Of a stretch of 64,000 nt of DNA, positions 1-8,463 are shown one piece after another. Position 1 is the first letter of the stretch. The number at the start of each line of letters is the position of its first letter. The stretch is taken from contig CU207211.1 of assembly GCA_000026125.1 (NCBI GenBank), positions 2,046,001 to 2,110,000 of the forward strand, written 5' to 3'. The translations under genes were made by a program, and so were the position numbers. This stretch comes from Herminiimonas arsenicoxydans. Lineage in GTDB: Bacteria; Pseudomonadota; Gammaproteobacteria; Burkholderiales; Burkholderiaceae_D. Under the pieces are notes generated by a model, which worked only from the letters and a program-made list of their open reading frames with translations, was not told the DNA's origin and made no database searches.

Positions 1-757
1 TGCCGCCATACACCACGCCGTCGGCCGAGCATTCGGTGACCGGAGTACCCAGCACGACCTCGACCCCGAGTTTTTCGAGTGCCTGGCGCGTATAGGCCGA
101 AAGATCCTCTGGAAAGACCGACAACAGACGCGGGCCAGCCTCGATCAGTACAACCCGCGATGTGCTCGGGTCGATCGAGCGGAAGTCACGCGCCAGCGTG
201 TCTCGTGCCAGCTCGGCGATGGTTCCGGCCAATTCAACCCCGGTGGGACCACCACCGATGATGACGAACGTCTGCAGCGCGGCACGCTGCTGAGGATCGC
301 TCGTGCGCTCAGCTTCCTCGAAAGCCGCGAGGATTCGGCCCCGAATGGTCGTGGCATCTTCCAGCGTCTTCAACCCCGGCGCGAAAGCCCCCCATTCGTC
401 GTGTCCGAAGTAGGCATGGGTAGCACCTGTCGCGAGCACGAGCGTGTCGTAGGTTTGCCGCATTCCATTGTTGAGAATGACCTGACGCGCGTCCTGGTCG
501 ATACCTTCCACTTCCGCCATCAAGGTGTTCACTTCCGGGCGATTTCGGAAGAGATAGCGAATAGGCCAGGCGATCTCGGATGTCGAAAGTGACGCACCTG
601 CGACCTGGTAAAGCAAGGGTTGGAACAGGTGATGATTGCGCCGATCGATGATCGTCACATCGACCTCGACACCAGCAAGCTGGTTGGCAACCTCGATCCC
701 GCCGAAGCCCGCTCCGATAATGACGACGTGATGTCGGTTTTTGGAGGTCTTTGTCAT
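1..757 (-). CDS. ndh: Type II NADH dehydrogenase (partial, C-terminus off window)
   Basis: FAD-dependent membrane-associated oxidoreductase that passes electrons from NADH to quinone without pumping protons. About 252 residues are visible, read leftward off the window edge. The N-terminal FAD-binding Rossmann motif VVIIGAGFGGIEVA lies near residues 11-24, FQPLLYQVA typical of the NDH-2 family near residue 45, and a second NAD(H)-binding motif FVIIGGGPTGVELAG near residue 165. The ATG at 757 has an AGGAGA ribosome site upstream. It is the last visible gene of the formaldehyde operon, 16 bp after fghA. I infer that it reoxidises NADH made by formaldehyde oxidation; the family assignment is firm, the role is inference. 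Confidence 0.85.
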   Translation of the reverse strand, partial: MTKTSKNRHHVVIIGAGFGGIEVANQLAGVEVDVTIIDRRNHHLFQPLLYQVAGASLSTSEIAWPIRYLFRNRPEVNTLMAEVEGIDQDARQVILNNGMRQTYDTLVLATGATHAYFGHDEWGAFAPGLKTLEDATTIRGRILAAFEEAERTSDPQQRAALQTFVIIGGGPTGVELAGTIAELARDTLARDFRSIDPSTSRVVLIEAGPRLLSVFPEDLSAYTRQALEKLGVEVVLGTPVTECSADGVVYGG

Positions 758-773
758 GACCTGATCTCCTCTC

Positions 774-1604
774 TCAGCGTTTCAGCGCCGATGCGTGGTG
801 TGCCATATGCTCGCCAATGAAGCTGGCAATGAAGTAGTAGCTGTGGTCGTAGCCTGGGCGCAGATTCAACGTGAGCGGGTGCCCCGTCTCGTCGCAGGCT
901 TTGCGCAGCAGGTCGGGCTGAAGCTGGCTCTCCAGGAACTCGTCGCCCAAGCCCTGATCAACCAGCAACGGCAAACGCTCCTGCACGGTGCGAATCAGCT
1001 CCACGGTGTCGTACTGCTTCCACACTTCCCGATCGCTGCCCAGGTACGCCTCGAAGGCCTTGTGCCCCCAGGGAACCTGGGTGGGGGCGACGATGGGCGA
1101 GAAGGCCGAGACGCTTCGATAACGGCCCGGGTTGCGCAGGGCGATGACCAGAGCGCCGTGTCCTCCCATGGAATGGCCGCTGATGCTCCGCTCCGCTGTC
1201 ACGGGAAAGTGGGCCTCGATCAGCGCCGGCAATTCCTGCACGACGTAGTCGTACATCCGATGATTCGCAGCCCAGGGTTCCTGTGTGGCGTTGACGTAGA
1301 AACCCGCCCCCTGTCCGAGGTCATAGGCAGGATCGTCGGCAACGCCTTCGCCGCGAGCACTGCTATCGGGCGCGACGACGGCAATGCCATGTTCGGCCGC
1401 GTAGCGCTGGACGGCGGCCTTGGTGATGAAGTTCTGCTCGGTGCAGGTGAGGCCTGAAAGCCAGTACAGCACCGGCACCTTGCCGTGCTGTGCCTGCGGA
1501 GGCAGATAGACGCCGACCTTCATCGTGCAACCGAGCGTCGTGGATTCATGCTGATAAACGTCCTGCCAACCATCAAAGCTGGCGTGATGTTCGATGCGTT
1601 CCAT
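774..1604 (-). CDS. fghA: S-formylglutathione hydrolase
   Basis: Cytosolic serine esterase that hydrolyses S-formylglutathione to formate and glutathione, the second step of glutathione-dependent formaldehyde detoxification. It is 276 residues, the normal length for the FghA/FrmB (esterase D) family. The nucleophile elbow SGHSMGGHGAL holds the catalytic serine near residue 147, and GYDHSYYF near the C-terminus supplies the catalytic histidine. The oxyanion region SGLTCTEQNF is also family-typical. The ATG has GGAG eight bases upstream. It lies in the frmR-frmA operon but is separated from frmA by the VOC and DUF3422 genes, and is followed at 16 bp by the NADH dehydrogenase gene. Confidence 0.95.
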   Translation of the reverse strand: MERIEHHASFDGWQDVYQHESTTLGCTMKVGVYLPPQAQHGKVPVLYWLSGLTCTEQNFITKAAVQRYAAEHGIAVVAPDSSARGEGVADDPAYDLGQGAGFYVNATQEPWAANHRMYDYVVQELPALIEAHFPVTAERSISGHSMGGHGALVIALRNPGRYRSVSAFSPIVAPTQVPWGHKAFEAYLGSDREVWKQYDTVELIRTVQERLPLLVDQGLGDEFLESQLQPDLLRKACDETGHPLTLNLRPGYDHSYYFIASFIGEHMAHHASALKR

Positions 1605-1662
1605 GTAGTTCTCCTATGTTCAAAGGAACGGCGCAGCTCTCGCGCGCCAGGACGGCAGCTCG

Positions 1663-2997
1663 TCAGGAAGATTTCTCTTCCGCTGCCGTGTCGCCGTGGG
1701 CGTGTCTGATCCTGCGCACGATCCACCAGATCGTCAGCATCACCGCAGGCACCAGAACCGCCATCACCGGCGCCACGCTGTCGTGAACCATCGGAATGCC
1801 CTTGAGCAAATAGCCGAGAAGACTCACGACGTAATAAGAAATTGCCGCGACCGACAGGCCTTCGACGGTTTGCTGAAGGCGCAATTGCATCTTGGCCCGG
1901 TTGTTCATCGACGCAAGCAGATCGCGGTTCTGGCGTTCAAGCTCGACGTCGATCCAGGAACGCAGCAACGCGATGGCCCGGGTCAGCTTGTCGGAGAGCT
2001 TGGTCTGGCGCTCCTTTACGGATTGGCATGTCCGCATGGCGGGAGCGATGCGACGCTGCAGGAAATCCGCCCAGGTGCAGTACCCGGATACGGCCTCTTC
2101 CGAAAGCGCTGCCAGCCTTTCCTCGACGATCTCGTAGTAGGCACGACTGGCGCCGAAGCGATAGAGATTCGCCGCAACGCCAGCTTCCAGTTCGGCAGCC
2201 AGGCCGGTCAATTCGGACAGCAGCACGTCGCTGTCGCGCCGTTCCACCAAGCTCGTACACATCTCGTCGGTGATCGCCGCAAGGCGCGACTCCATGCGCC
2301 GCAGCTCCGACGTCATCGACCGCGTCAACGGCAAGGACAGCAACGCCAAGGTACGGTAGGTCTCGATCTCCAGCAGACGTTGAGCCAGCGCACCCGCCCG
2401 CGCCGGGGTCAAATCGCGGGCAAGGACGAGGATCTGCGTCAGGCCATCCTCATCCTGTCGGAAGTCGGTGAGGATGGCGGCAGAGCCGTTCTCCACCAGC
2501 GAGTAGCACAGGCTGGCAGGATCGAAGCGATCGGCCTCCTTCTCCGTTTCCGGCGTCCATGGAAGAAGTCTCAAACGGATGCCGGATACGACCGGGCCGG
2601 GAGGAACAAATCCATGCTTGAACGGATTTTCGCCGCACGGCTCTCCCGTCTCGGAATCCAGCGAAGCGCACCAGAGATACGTTGAGAACTCGGTGTGCTT
2701 TTCACAGTGCAGGTCTCCTTCGTCCCATGTCACGCCGTGAAGCGGCGTAGCATGGTCGGGTTCGGCAACGCCGAAGCGATGAGACAACTCGCTCATCGCC
2801 ATCTGATCCTTGGCCTGGTCGCCTTCGGTCATGAAAGCGAGCTGCAATATGCCGCGCGGGGCCTGAATCAACAGATGCGGGCGCGCATGCACTTCACCCA
2901 CGGCGGCAGCACGATCGGTGTAGGCCGGCATGCCGTACACGGTGGCGGTCGGGGTGGGTTGTACGGTCGTCGTATTTATGTTGGCCGGCTCTTTCAT
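1663..2997 (-). CDS. DUF3422 family membrane-anchored protein
   Basis: Protein of 444 residues matching the DUF3422 family, whose function is unknown. The N-terminal two thirds are soluble, with conserved-looking stretches EVHARPHLLIQAPRGILQLAF and HGVTWDEGDLHCEKHTEFST, followed by a helical, probably coiled-coil region around residues 230-390. Two hydrophobic segments (SVAAISYYVVSLLGYLL and MAVLVPAVMLTIWWIV) near the C-terminus suggest membrane anchoring with a short basic cytoplasmic tail. I chose the ATG at 2997 over an upstream in-frame start because GAGG precedes it with good spacing. It sits inside the formaldehyde operon between the VOC gene and fghA, so a role in formaldehyde stress is possible but only inferred. 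Confidence 0.75.
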   Translation of the reverse strand: MKEPANINTTTVQPTPTATVYGMPAYTDRAAAVGEVHARPHLLIQAPRGILQLAFMTEGDQAKDQMAMSELSHRFGVAEPDHATPLHGVTWDEGDLHCEKHTEFSTYLWCASLDSETGEPCGENPFKHGFVPPGPVVSGIRLRLLPWTPETEKEADRFDPASLCYSLVENGSAAILTDFRQDEDGLTQILVLARDLTPARAGALAQRLLEIETYRTLALLSLPLTRSMTSELRRMESRLAAITDEMCTSLVERRDSDVLLSELTGLAAELEAGVAANLYRFGASRAYYEIVEERLAALSEEAVSGYCTWADFLQRRIAPAMRTCQSVKERQTKLSDKLTRAIALLRSWIDVELERQNRDLLASMNNRAKMQLRLQQTVEGLSVAAISYYVVSLLGYLLKGIPMVHDSVAPVMAVLVPAVMLTIWWIVRRIRHAHGDTAAEEKSS

Positions 2998-3043
2998 AAC
3001 GACCTCATTTCTTCTTGGTTGAAAAACACGCTTCAAAGCAAAT

Positions 3044-3078
3044 GCCCGCAGCCATGCGTTTCGCACATGGCTGCGGGC
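3044..3078 (-). repeat. Perfect 13-bp inverted repeat between VOC and DUF3422 genes
   Basis: GCCCGCAGCCATG at 3044-3056 pairs perfectly with CATGGCTGCGGGC at 3066-3078 around a 9-nt loop. In the transcribed (minus) direction no T-run follows directly; the next T-rich stretch is about 18 nt later. It could be an RNA processing or stability hairpin within the operon, or a weak attenuator. Confidence 0.7.
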
Positions 3079-3100
3079 CGATCTTCATGAGCAGACACCG

Positions 3101-3137
3101 CTCTACACGGTCCGTCTAATAGGCTCGCCGTGTAGAG
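3101..3137 (-). repeat. Perfect 10-bp inverted repeat, second hairpin of the pair
   Basis: CTCTACACGG at 3101-3110 pairs with CCGTGTAGAG at 3128-3137 around 17 nt. It lies in the same 182-bp gap as the stronger hairpin at 3044-3078, just downstream of the VOC gene. No T-run follows on the minus strand. Operator or RNA hairpin are both possible. Confidence 0.6.
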
Positions 3138-3179
3138 GCTTGTGCTGGCCCTTTCAGAACGCCCTCAGCTTCCTAGCTT

Positions 3180-3578
3180 TCAGACGAAGGTGTACGAGCA
3201 GACCTTGTTGCCCGCCGGATCACGCAGGTAGGCCGCATAGGCACCCGGCAGGTGGCCACGCGGGCCAGGCTGGCCCTCGTCGGTGCCGCCTGCGGCAAGG
3301 CCGGCGGCGTGGAAGGCATCCACTTCGGCGGGAGTGGCGGCCGCAAAGCCGACCGTCACGCCGTTGCTCGAAGGCGCTTCACCATTGCCCGGACGGGCGA
3401 TGATGAAAGCCGGCTTTTCGCGACCGAAAAGCACCCATCCGTTGCCGAAAGGACCGAGGTTCTTGATGCCGAGAGCACCCAGGGCGGCGTCGTAGAACGC
3501 GGCCGACTTCTGGACGTCGGCGGCGCCGATGAAGACGTGCGAGAAGATGCCGTCGCCGGAAATGACAGGAGTGGACAT
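3180..3578 (-). CDS. VOC-superfamily (glyoxalase-like) protein
   Basis: Small cytosolic protein of 132 residues with the vicinal-oxygen-chelate fold. FSHVFIGAADVQKSAAFYDAAL at the N-terminus and AYLRDPAGNKVCSYTF at the C-terminus are the usual paired beta-alpha-beta-beta-beta signatures, including the DPAGN turn. It begins 43 bp downstream of frmA, with AGGA before the ATG, and is clearly in the frm operon. VOC genes are seen beside adhC/frmA in other proteobacteria; the substrate is not known, and handling of a glutathione adduct or another aldehyde is speculation. Candidate metal ligands cannot be fixed from sequence alone. Confidence 0.85.
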   Translation of the reverse strand: MSTPVISGDGIFSHVFIGAADVQKSAAFYDAALGALGIKNLGPFGNGWVLFGREKPAFIIARPGNGEAPSSNGVTVGFAAATPAEVDAFHAAGLAAGGTDEGQPGPRGHLPGAYAAYLRDPAGNKVCSYTFV

Positions 3579-3621
3579 GGTTAGTTTCCTTGATGGTTGG
3601 TGTTGAATGGATAGTGGGTGA

Positions 3622-4755
<1,134 letters not shown>

Positions 4756-4790
4756 CTAAATTTGCCCTCACCGAGGGCACCCTGGTGCCT

Positions 4791-5066
4791 CTACCGCAGA
4801 TAGGAGCGGACGATAGAGATGGTCTCGTCAATGGACTTGTTCTGCGAATCGCTCCTGATTTCGCTACTGGGAAACTCTTCCCGCAGATAGCTCTCCAGAA
4901 CCGTTGCCATCAATCCGTTGACTGCCCCACGAACGGCCGCAAGCTGCTGAAGAATTGCAGGACATTCCGCACCTGCATCAAGCGCTTGCTCAAGAGTCGC
5001 TACCTGACCTTTGATGCGCCTGATGCGCGTCAGTGCTTGCTTCTTTTCTTCCGGGCTGTGTGGCAT
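4791..5066 (-). CDS. frmR: Formaldehyde-responsive repressor FrmR (CsoR/RcnR family)
   Basis: All-helical DNA-binding repressor of 91 residues. In E. coli FrmR formaldehyde crosslinks the N-terminal Pro2 to Cys35; this protein has both, starting MPHSPEEKK with Cys35 in GAECPAILQQ. The RIRRIKGQV helix and AAVRGAVNGLM core are diagnostic of the family. I chose the ATG at 5066, not an in-frame start farther upstream, because it gives Pro2 and has AGAGGTG seven bases upstream, and because the longer version would overlap the promoter and operator. It is the first gene of the formaldehyde operon and very likely represses itself, frmA and the following genes. Confidence 0.93.
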   Translation of the reverse strand: MPHSPEEKKQALTRIRRIKGQVATLEQALDAGAECPAILQQLAAVRGAVNGLMATVLESYLREEFPSSEIRSDSQNKSIDETISIVRSYLR

Positions 5067-5097
5067 CGAACACCTCTCTACTTGGGTACACCGCCGC

Positions 5098-5122
5098 ATT
5101 ATACAATACTCCCCCATAGTAT
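5098..5122 (-). promoter_or_regulatory. frmR core promoter with FrmR/RcnR-type operator
   Basis: On the minus strand a perfect TATAAT (5103-5098) is preceded directly by TACT-AT-GGGGG-AGTA (5122-5106), an inverted repeat flanking a G-tract. This is the arrangement known for RcnR and FrmR operators (TACT-G6-AGTA type). Repressor bound here would cover the -10/-35 spacer. No good -35 hexamer is visible. Confidence 0.8.
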
Positions 5123-5238
5123 ATGCGGCCGAACTTCGCCACAAAATCTGTGCTCTTCGAGCACGCTTACAGGCTAGTACAGATTTGTTCCCAAGAAGCG
5201 CAAAACATTCAAATTAATGAATATTTCTTGCATGTATC

Positions 5239-5309
5239 GACAGCATCGGGGCAAGTTCAAAACTGGTCAAACTGGAAAAATCTATGCGCAGATAGACGTG
5301 GCCTATCTA
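5239..5309 (-). promoter_or_regulatory. Shared 71-bp promoter element, copy A (upstream of frmR)
   Basis: Reading on the minus strand, this stretch matches 12952-13022 (plus strand, upstream of fdhA) at 60 of 71 positions without gaps. It holds half-sites ATAG (5306-5303), CTAT (5295-5292), ATAG (5285-5282) and CAGT (5274-5271) spaced 7, 6 and 7, then TTGACC (5270-5265), a 17-bp spacer and GATGCT (5247-5242). It reads as an activator-dependent promoter. Transcription from it would cross the FrmR operator before frmR. Confidence 0.75.
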
Positions 5310-5348
5310 AGCCGACTCATCGAACTGAAGCTAACAAGATGAGACCGG

Positions 5349-6239
5349 CTAGGCGACCTGACGACCCGAATACCGAGCCTTCCGCAGTGCAGGCAACATC
5401 TGGCCGTCCCAGTCACGATCGACCGCAACCTGGGCCTGTTCCTGGTTTCGTTCGAGTGCTTCAACGTCAAGATCACCGATCGCCCATGTCTGCGTGCCGC
5501 AAGTCGTCGCGAGAATGCCATCATCCGGGAATCCACGATCCATTGGTGCATAGATCGTGGCCTCGCCAGTGTTCGTGTCCAACGCCGGACTCCAGTCAGC
5601 AGCTCCGGTCGTCACGGCCTGCGCGATGAACATTCGGTTCTCCAGCGCCCGCGCCATGCAGCCCACACGGACCCGGGTTGCACCTGCTTGGGTGTCGGTA
5701 CAGCTCGGGACCAGCAGCAGGCGCACTCCCGCCTCTCTCTGGGCTCGCACGGGCAATGGAAACTCACTGTCATAGCAAACAGCGATGCCGGCACGCACAC
5801 CGTTCAGGTCGAACACCTTGAGTTCGTCGCCACCTTCGATGACGCCGGTGTCCTTCTCGAACCCCGTCAACTGCAGTTTGTCCTGGTAGTCGCGTGTACC
5901 GTCAGGCGCAAACCACCAAGCTCGGTTGCGGTAGCGGTCCAAACCAACCTGGGTCAAAAACGTACCGGCCTGAATGGTCATGCACAACTCGCGCGACAGG
6001 TCGGCATACAGTGCCAGCCAAGCAGGCTGCAAGGCCTGCAGCGCGGCCAGAGAGGCGTTGAAATCACGGCGGATGCTAGGCTTGAACGTTGCAGCCAGTT
6101 CGAGGGATAGATACTCGGGCAACACGGCCAGTTCCGCTCCGCCACGGCGCGCCTCCTCCAGAACCAGTCGCTGCCGCGCAGCAAATGCCTCGAAGTCCGT
6201 CGGCTTACCCACTGCATATTTCGCAACTGCTACTTTCAC
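5349..6239 (-). CDS. Carbon-nitrogen hydrolase (nitrilase superfamily)
   Basis: Cytosolic amidase/nitrilase-fold hydrolase of 296 residues. The Glu-Lys-Cys triad is visible: Glu in LAVLPEYLSLE, Lys in DYQDKLQLTGFE and the nucleophile in AVCYDSEFPLPVR. The substrate cannot be named; an omega-amidase or aliphatic amidase role is possible. I chose the GTG at 6239, which overlaps the TGA of the upstream GNAT gene as GTGA and has GGAG eight bases before it, giving the family-typical start MKVAVAKYA, rather than a GTG nine codons earlier. It ends a three-gene minus-strand operon (SnoaL-GNAT-nitrilase). Confidence 0.85.
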   Translation of the reverse strand: MKVAVAKYAVGKPTDFEAFAARQRLVLEEARRGGAELAVLPEYLSLELAATFKPSIRRDFNASLAALQALQPAWLALYADLSRELCMTIQAGTFLTQVGLDRYRNRAWWFAPDGTRDYQDKLQLTGFEKDTGVIEGGDELKVFDLNGVRAGIAVCYDSEFPLPVRAQREAGVRLLLVPSCTDTQAGATRVRVGCMARALENRMFIAQAVTTGAADWSPALDTNTGEATIYAPMDRGFPDDGILATTCGTQTWAIGDLDVEALERNQEQAQVAVDRDWDGQMLPALRKARYSGRQVA

Positions 6240-6844
6240 TTCGCGTTCTCCAGAGAGTGCAGCCACATCGTGAGCGTCTGCTCGGTTTCGGTCGGCTCAC
6301 CCACCTCCTTCCAGGGCAGCGTAACCTTCATGTCCGACTGTCGCACGTAGCCACGACGGGTCCAGAAGGCATCATTACTGCGGTAGTTGGAAGGACGCCG
6401 GGGATCGTCGTCTGCTCGATCCACCGACGCGAACGATGTCCACTGCATGCCGCCCAACGAACGGGCATGCGCTTCGCGTTCGTCAAAGAAGCGATGGCCC
6501 AGGCCAAGGCCCCGAAAGGCTGGGAGCAGGACTGATTCGCCGCAGTAAAACACTGCCTCCATCGGGATTCCTCGATCGGCGAACGGTACCTGGAAGGCCG
6601 GCTCCGTATCGCCGAGCGGCAACCCCGTGGACGCACCCACAACCACGTCATCAGCGAGCACGAGCACCAACAGGCTGTCTGCCGAACGGGCGTACATGGA
6701 AAGGTAGTGCTTCTCGTATTCGATGTCGCCCTCGTACAGGTATGGAAAGCTGCGGAAGACCTTCGCCCGCAGATGTGCCACGGTGTCGAACCATTCGGCA
6801 ATGTCCGGCCCACGACGAACCAGCACCTGCACGTCGCTGGTCAT
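6236..6844 (-). CDS. GNAT-family N-acetyltransferase
   Basis: Protein of 202 residues with a GNAT fold. LLVLVLADDVVVGASTGLPL corresponds to the central strands and GESVLLPAFRGLGLGHRFFDERE to the acetyl-CoA pyrophosphate-binding loop, whose usual Q/RxxGxG/A appears as RGLGLG. The C-terminal FWTRRGY is also typical. The ATG at 6844 is one base downstream of the SnoaL gene's stop, so the genes are translationally coupled. Its stop overlaps the nitrilase start. GNAT and nitrilase genes recur as neighbours in bacteria, but the substrate is unknown. An in-frame longer version from 6943 would overlap the upstream gene by 98 bp and is disfavoured. Confidence 0.82.
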   Translation of the reverse strand: MTSDVQVLVRRGPDIAEWFDTVAHLRAKVFRSFPYLYEGDIEYEKHYLSMYARSADSLLVLVLADDVVVGASTGLPLGDTEPAFQVPFADRGIPMEAVFYCGESVLLPAFRGLGLGHRFFDEREAHARSLGGMQWTSFASVDRADDDPRRPSNYRSNDAFWTRRGYVRQSDMKVTLPWKEVGEPTETEQTLTMWLHSLENAK

Positions 6845-6845
6845 T

Positions 6846-7253
6846 TCAGGCGTCCCCTCCGACCTGTGCGATCCAGTCGCCGAGGTTGTAGTAGTTGGTG
6901 ACACGAGCGATCTTGCCATCGCGGATCTCGAAGAACGCGCCACCCGGCAGCACGTAGCGCTGGCCCTGGGCGTCCGGCAGCCCGTCGTCCGTCACCTTGT
7001 ATTCGCCATGCACCACGTACTCCGCGCCTGCGCGCAGGCCGTCGGCGCTGACCATCACCACGATCCCGCGGAGTTGCTCGCCATAGCAGCGGTCCATGCG
7101 CTGCAGGAAGGCGCGGAAGGCTTCGCGACCGACCTCACGAGCGCCCTGGTTCAAATCGTGCGCGACGTCATCGGTCAACATTGACAGCATGGCCTCGCGG
7201 TCACCGCGGTTGAAGGCGTCGTAGTAGGCAGTGATGAGAGTCGCAGCGTTCAT
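6846..7253 (-). CDS. SnoaL/NTF2-like nuclear transport factor 2 family protein
   Basis: Small alpha+beta-barrel protein of 135 residues. The opening AATLITAYYDAFNRGDREAMLSML, the DGLRAGAEYVVHGEY strand pair and the ending DGKIARVTNYYNLGDW are typical of SnoaL-like polyketide cyclase or ketosteroid-isomerase-related proteins. Function is unknown. The start at 7253 has GGA upstream and begins the family core; longer in-frame versions run into the promoter and LysR gene. It heads the SnoaL-GNAT-nitrilase operon and is divergent from the LysR gene at 7408, which probably regulates it. Confidence 0.82.
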   Translation of the reverse strand: MNAATLITAYYDAFNRGDREAMLSMLTDDVAHDLNQGAREVGREAFRAFLQRMDRCYGEQLRGIVVMVSADGLRAGAEYVVHGEYKVTDDGLPDAQGQRYVLPGGAFFEIRDGKIARVTNYYNLGDWIAQVGGDA

Positions 7254-7331
7254 TCGCGTTCCTTGTTGGGTTGTTCGGAGCGGAGCATTCCGGGGTGCTG
7301 TCAGTCTGGGCAACCGCGCCTCCCTTGTATA

Positions 7332-7358
7332 TGGAATTGTTGCGATTTTATAATTCCA
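7332..7358. promoter_or_regulatory. Probable LysR operator in the divergent promoter region
   Basis: TGGAATT (7332-7338) and AATTCCA (7352-7358) form a perfect 7-bp inverted repeat with 13 bp between them, an LTTR-type dyad containing T-N11-A-like spacing. A third related half-site (TGGAACAATT) follows at about 7364. It lies between the SnoaL operon and the LysR gene, where an autoregulated LysR protein would be expected to bind. Confidence 0.65.
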
Positions 7359-7407
7359 CCATCTGGAACAATTAACGAGCGGCGAAACCGACCATGAGGC
7401 GTGCGTC

Positions 7408-8313
7408 ATGAACAAGGAAATGGAACTACTGCGCATCTTTCGGGTGGCGGCCGAAAGCAGCAGTTTTCGCGATGCAGCCGTCCGGCTGGGGACTTCTCCG
7501 CAAGGTGTCACCCGTGCCATCCAGCAACTGGAGCAACACTACGGCGAGGTGTTGTTTCATCGAAGCACGCGCCAGGTGCGCATCACCGCCTTCGGCGAAG
7601 GGCTGTTAGACCAGGTGCGCCCGGCATTGGAGCGGTTCGAGGATCTGTGGCGAACGCCTGGCTCCGACCAGCAGGCATCCCTGTCCGGTACGGTTCGCAT
7701 CACCGCACCGCACAGCTTGGGCACCAGAGCGGTGCTGCCGGCACTGGAGCGCGTGGCCGCGCGTCATCCCGACATCACGCTGGATGTGCGCCTGTCCGAT
7801 CGCATCAGCAATACGGTTGACGAAGGGATTGACGTCGGAATCAGGGTCGGATTCATGCGTGATAGCCGCTTCGTCGCACGCAAGGCAGCCGACATGAAAC
7901 TTCCGATCGTTGCCGCTCCGCGCCTGATCAAGAAAGTGGGCGTACCTGAAAACATCGATGCGCTAAGCAGCCTGCCAGCTACCGTGGCCTTGGATATCAA
8001 TACCGGCCGTCCCTGGCCTTGGCACTTCAAGGCGGGACGCCAGTGGACACCTGCCGCACCCACTCTCGTCGCCGACAATGCCGACATGGAAATGGGAGCG
8101 GCGCTGGCCGGGATCGCGTTCGCGCAACTGGCGGACTACATGGCCGCCCCCTACATTGCCAGCGGGAAGCTCGTGCGAGTGTTGGAGAGCGAAGAACCTC
8201 CGGCATGGGGGTTGTACGTCTATCGGCCTCAGCGTGGCCCCATTCCGGGAAGGGTTCGAGCGGTATTTGATGAAATGCTGGTCGCCGTTGGATCGTTGCC
8301 AGCTTTGCGCTGA
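7408..8313 (+). CDS. LysR-family transcriptional regulator (divergent from SnoaL-GNAT-nitrilase operon)
   Basis: LysR-type regulator of 301 residues. The N-terminal winged helix (residues 1-62) contains FRDAAVRLGTSPQGVTRAIQ as the recognition helix region and VLFHRSTRQVRITAFGE as the wing. The effector domain starts near residue 90 (GTVRITAPHSLGTRAVLPAL) and is of the CrgA/AaeR-like subfamily. ATG 7408 has GAGG eight bases upstream. The gene is divergent from the SnoaL operon, with a palindrome at 7332-7358 between them; by the usual LysR pattern it controls that operon and itself. Confidence 0.9.
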   Translation: MNKEMELLRIFRVAAESSSFRDAAVRLGTSPQGVTRAIQQLEQHYGEVLFHRSTRQVRITAFGEGLLDQVRPALERFEDLWRTPGSDQQASLSGTVRITAPHSLGTRAVLPALERVAARHPDITLDVRLSDRISNTVDEGIDVGIRVGFMRDSRFVARKAADMKLPIVAAPRLIKKVGVPENIDALSSLPATVALDINTGRPWPWHFKAGRQWTPAAPTLVADNADMEMGAALAGIAFAQLADYMAAPYIASGKLVRVLESEEPPAWGLYVYRPQRGPIPGRVRAVFDEMLVAVGSLPALR

Positions 8314-8463
8314 CACGTCGCAAGACACTGAAAGGCACACGCCCTGGAAAGCGGGGCACTGAGCCTTGGCGGCTCGCCCCTCCGGTTGAATGATGAGCCG
8401 ACCGTCTGCCCGCTTGCGCCAGGTGCAGATCGGTCGGCCATGCAACCCTATGCCGGCAAACGA

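Noticed and set aside
1696..2685. Long plus-strand frame opposite the DUF3422 gene
   Set aside because: His/Arg/Gln-rich shadow of the minus-strand gene, with no ribosome site or domain.
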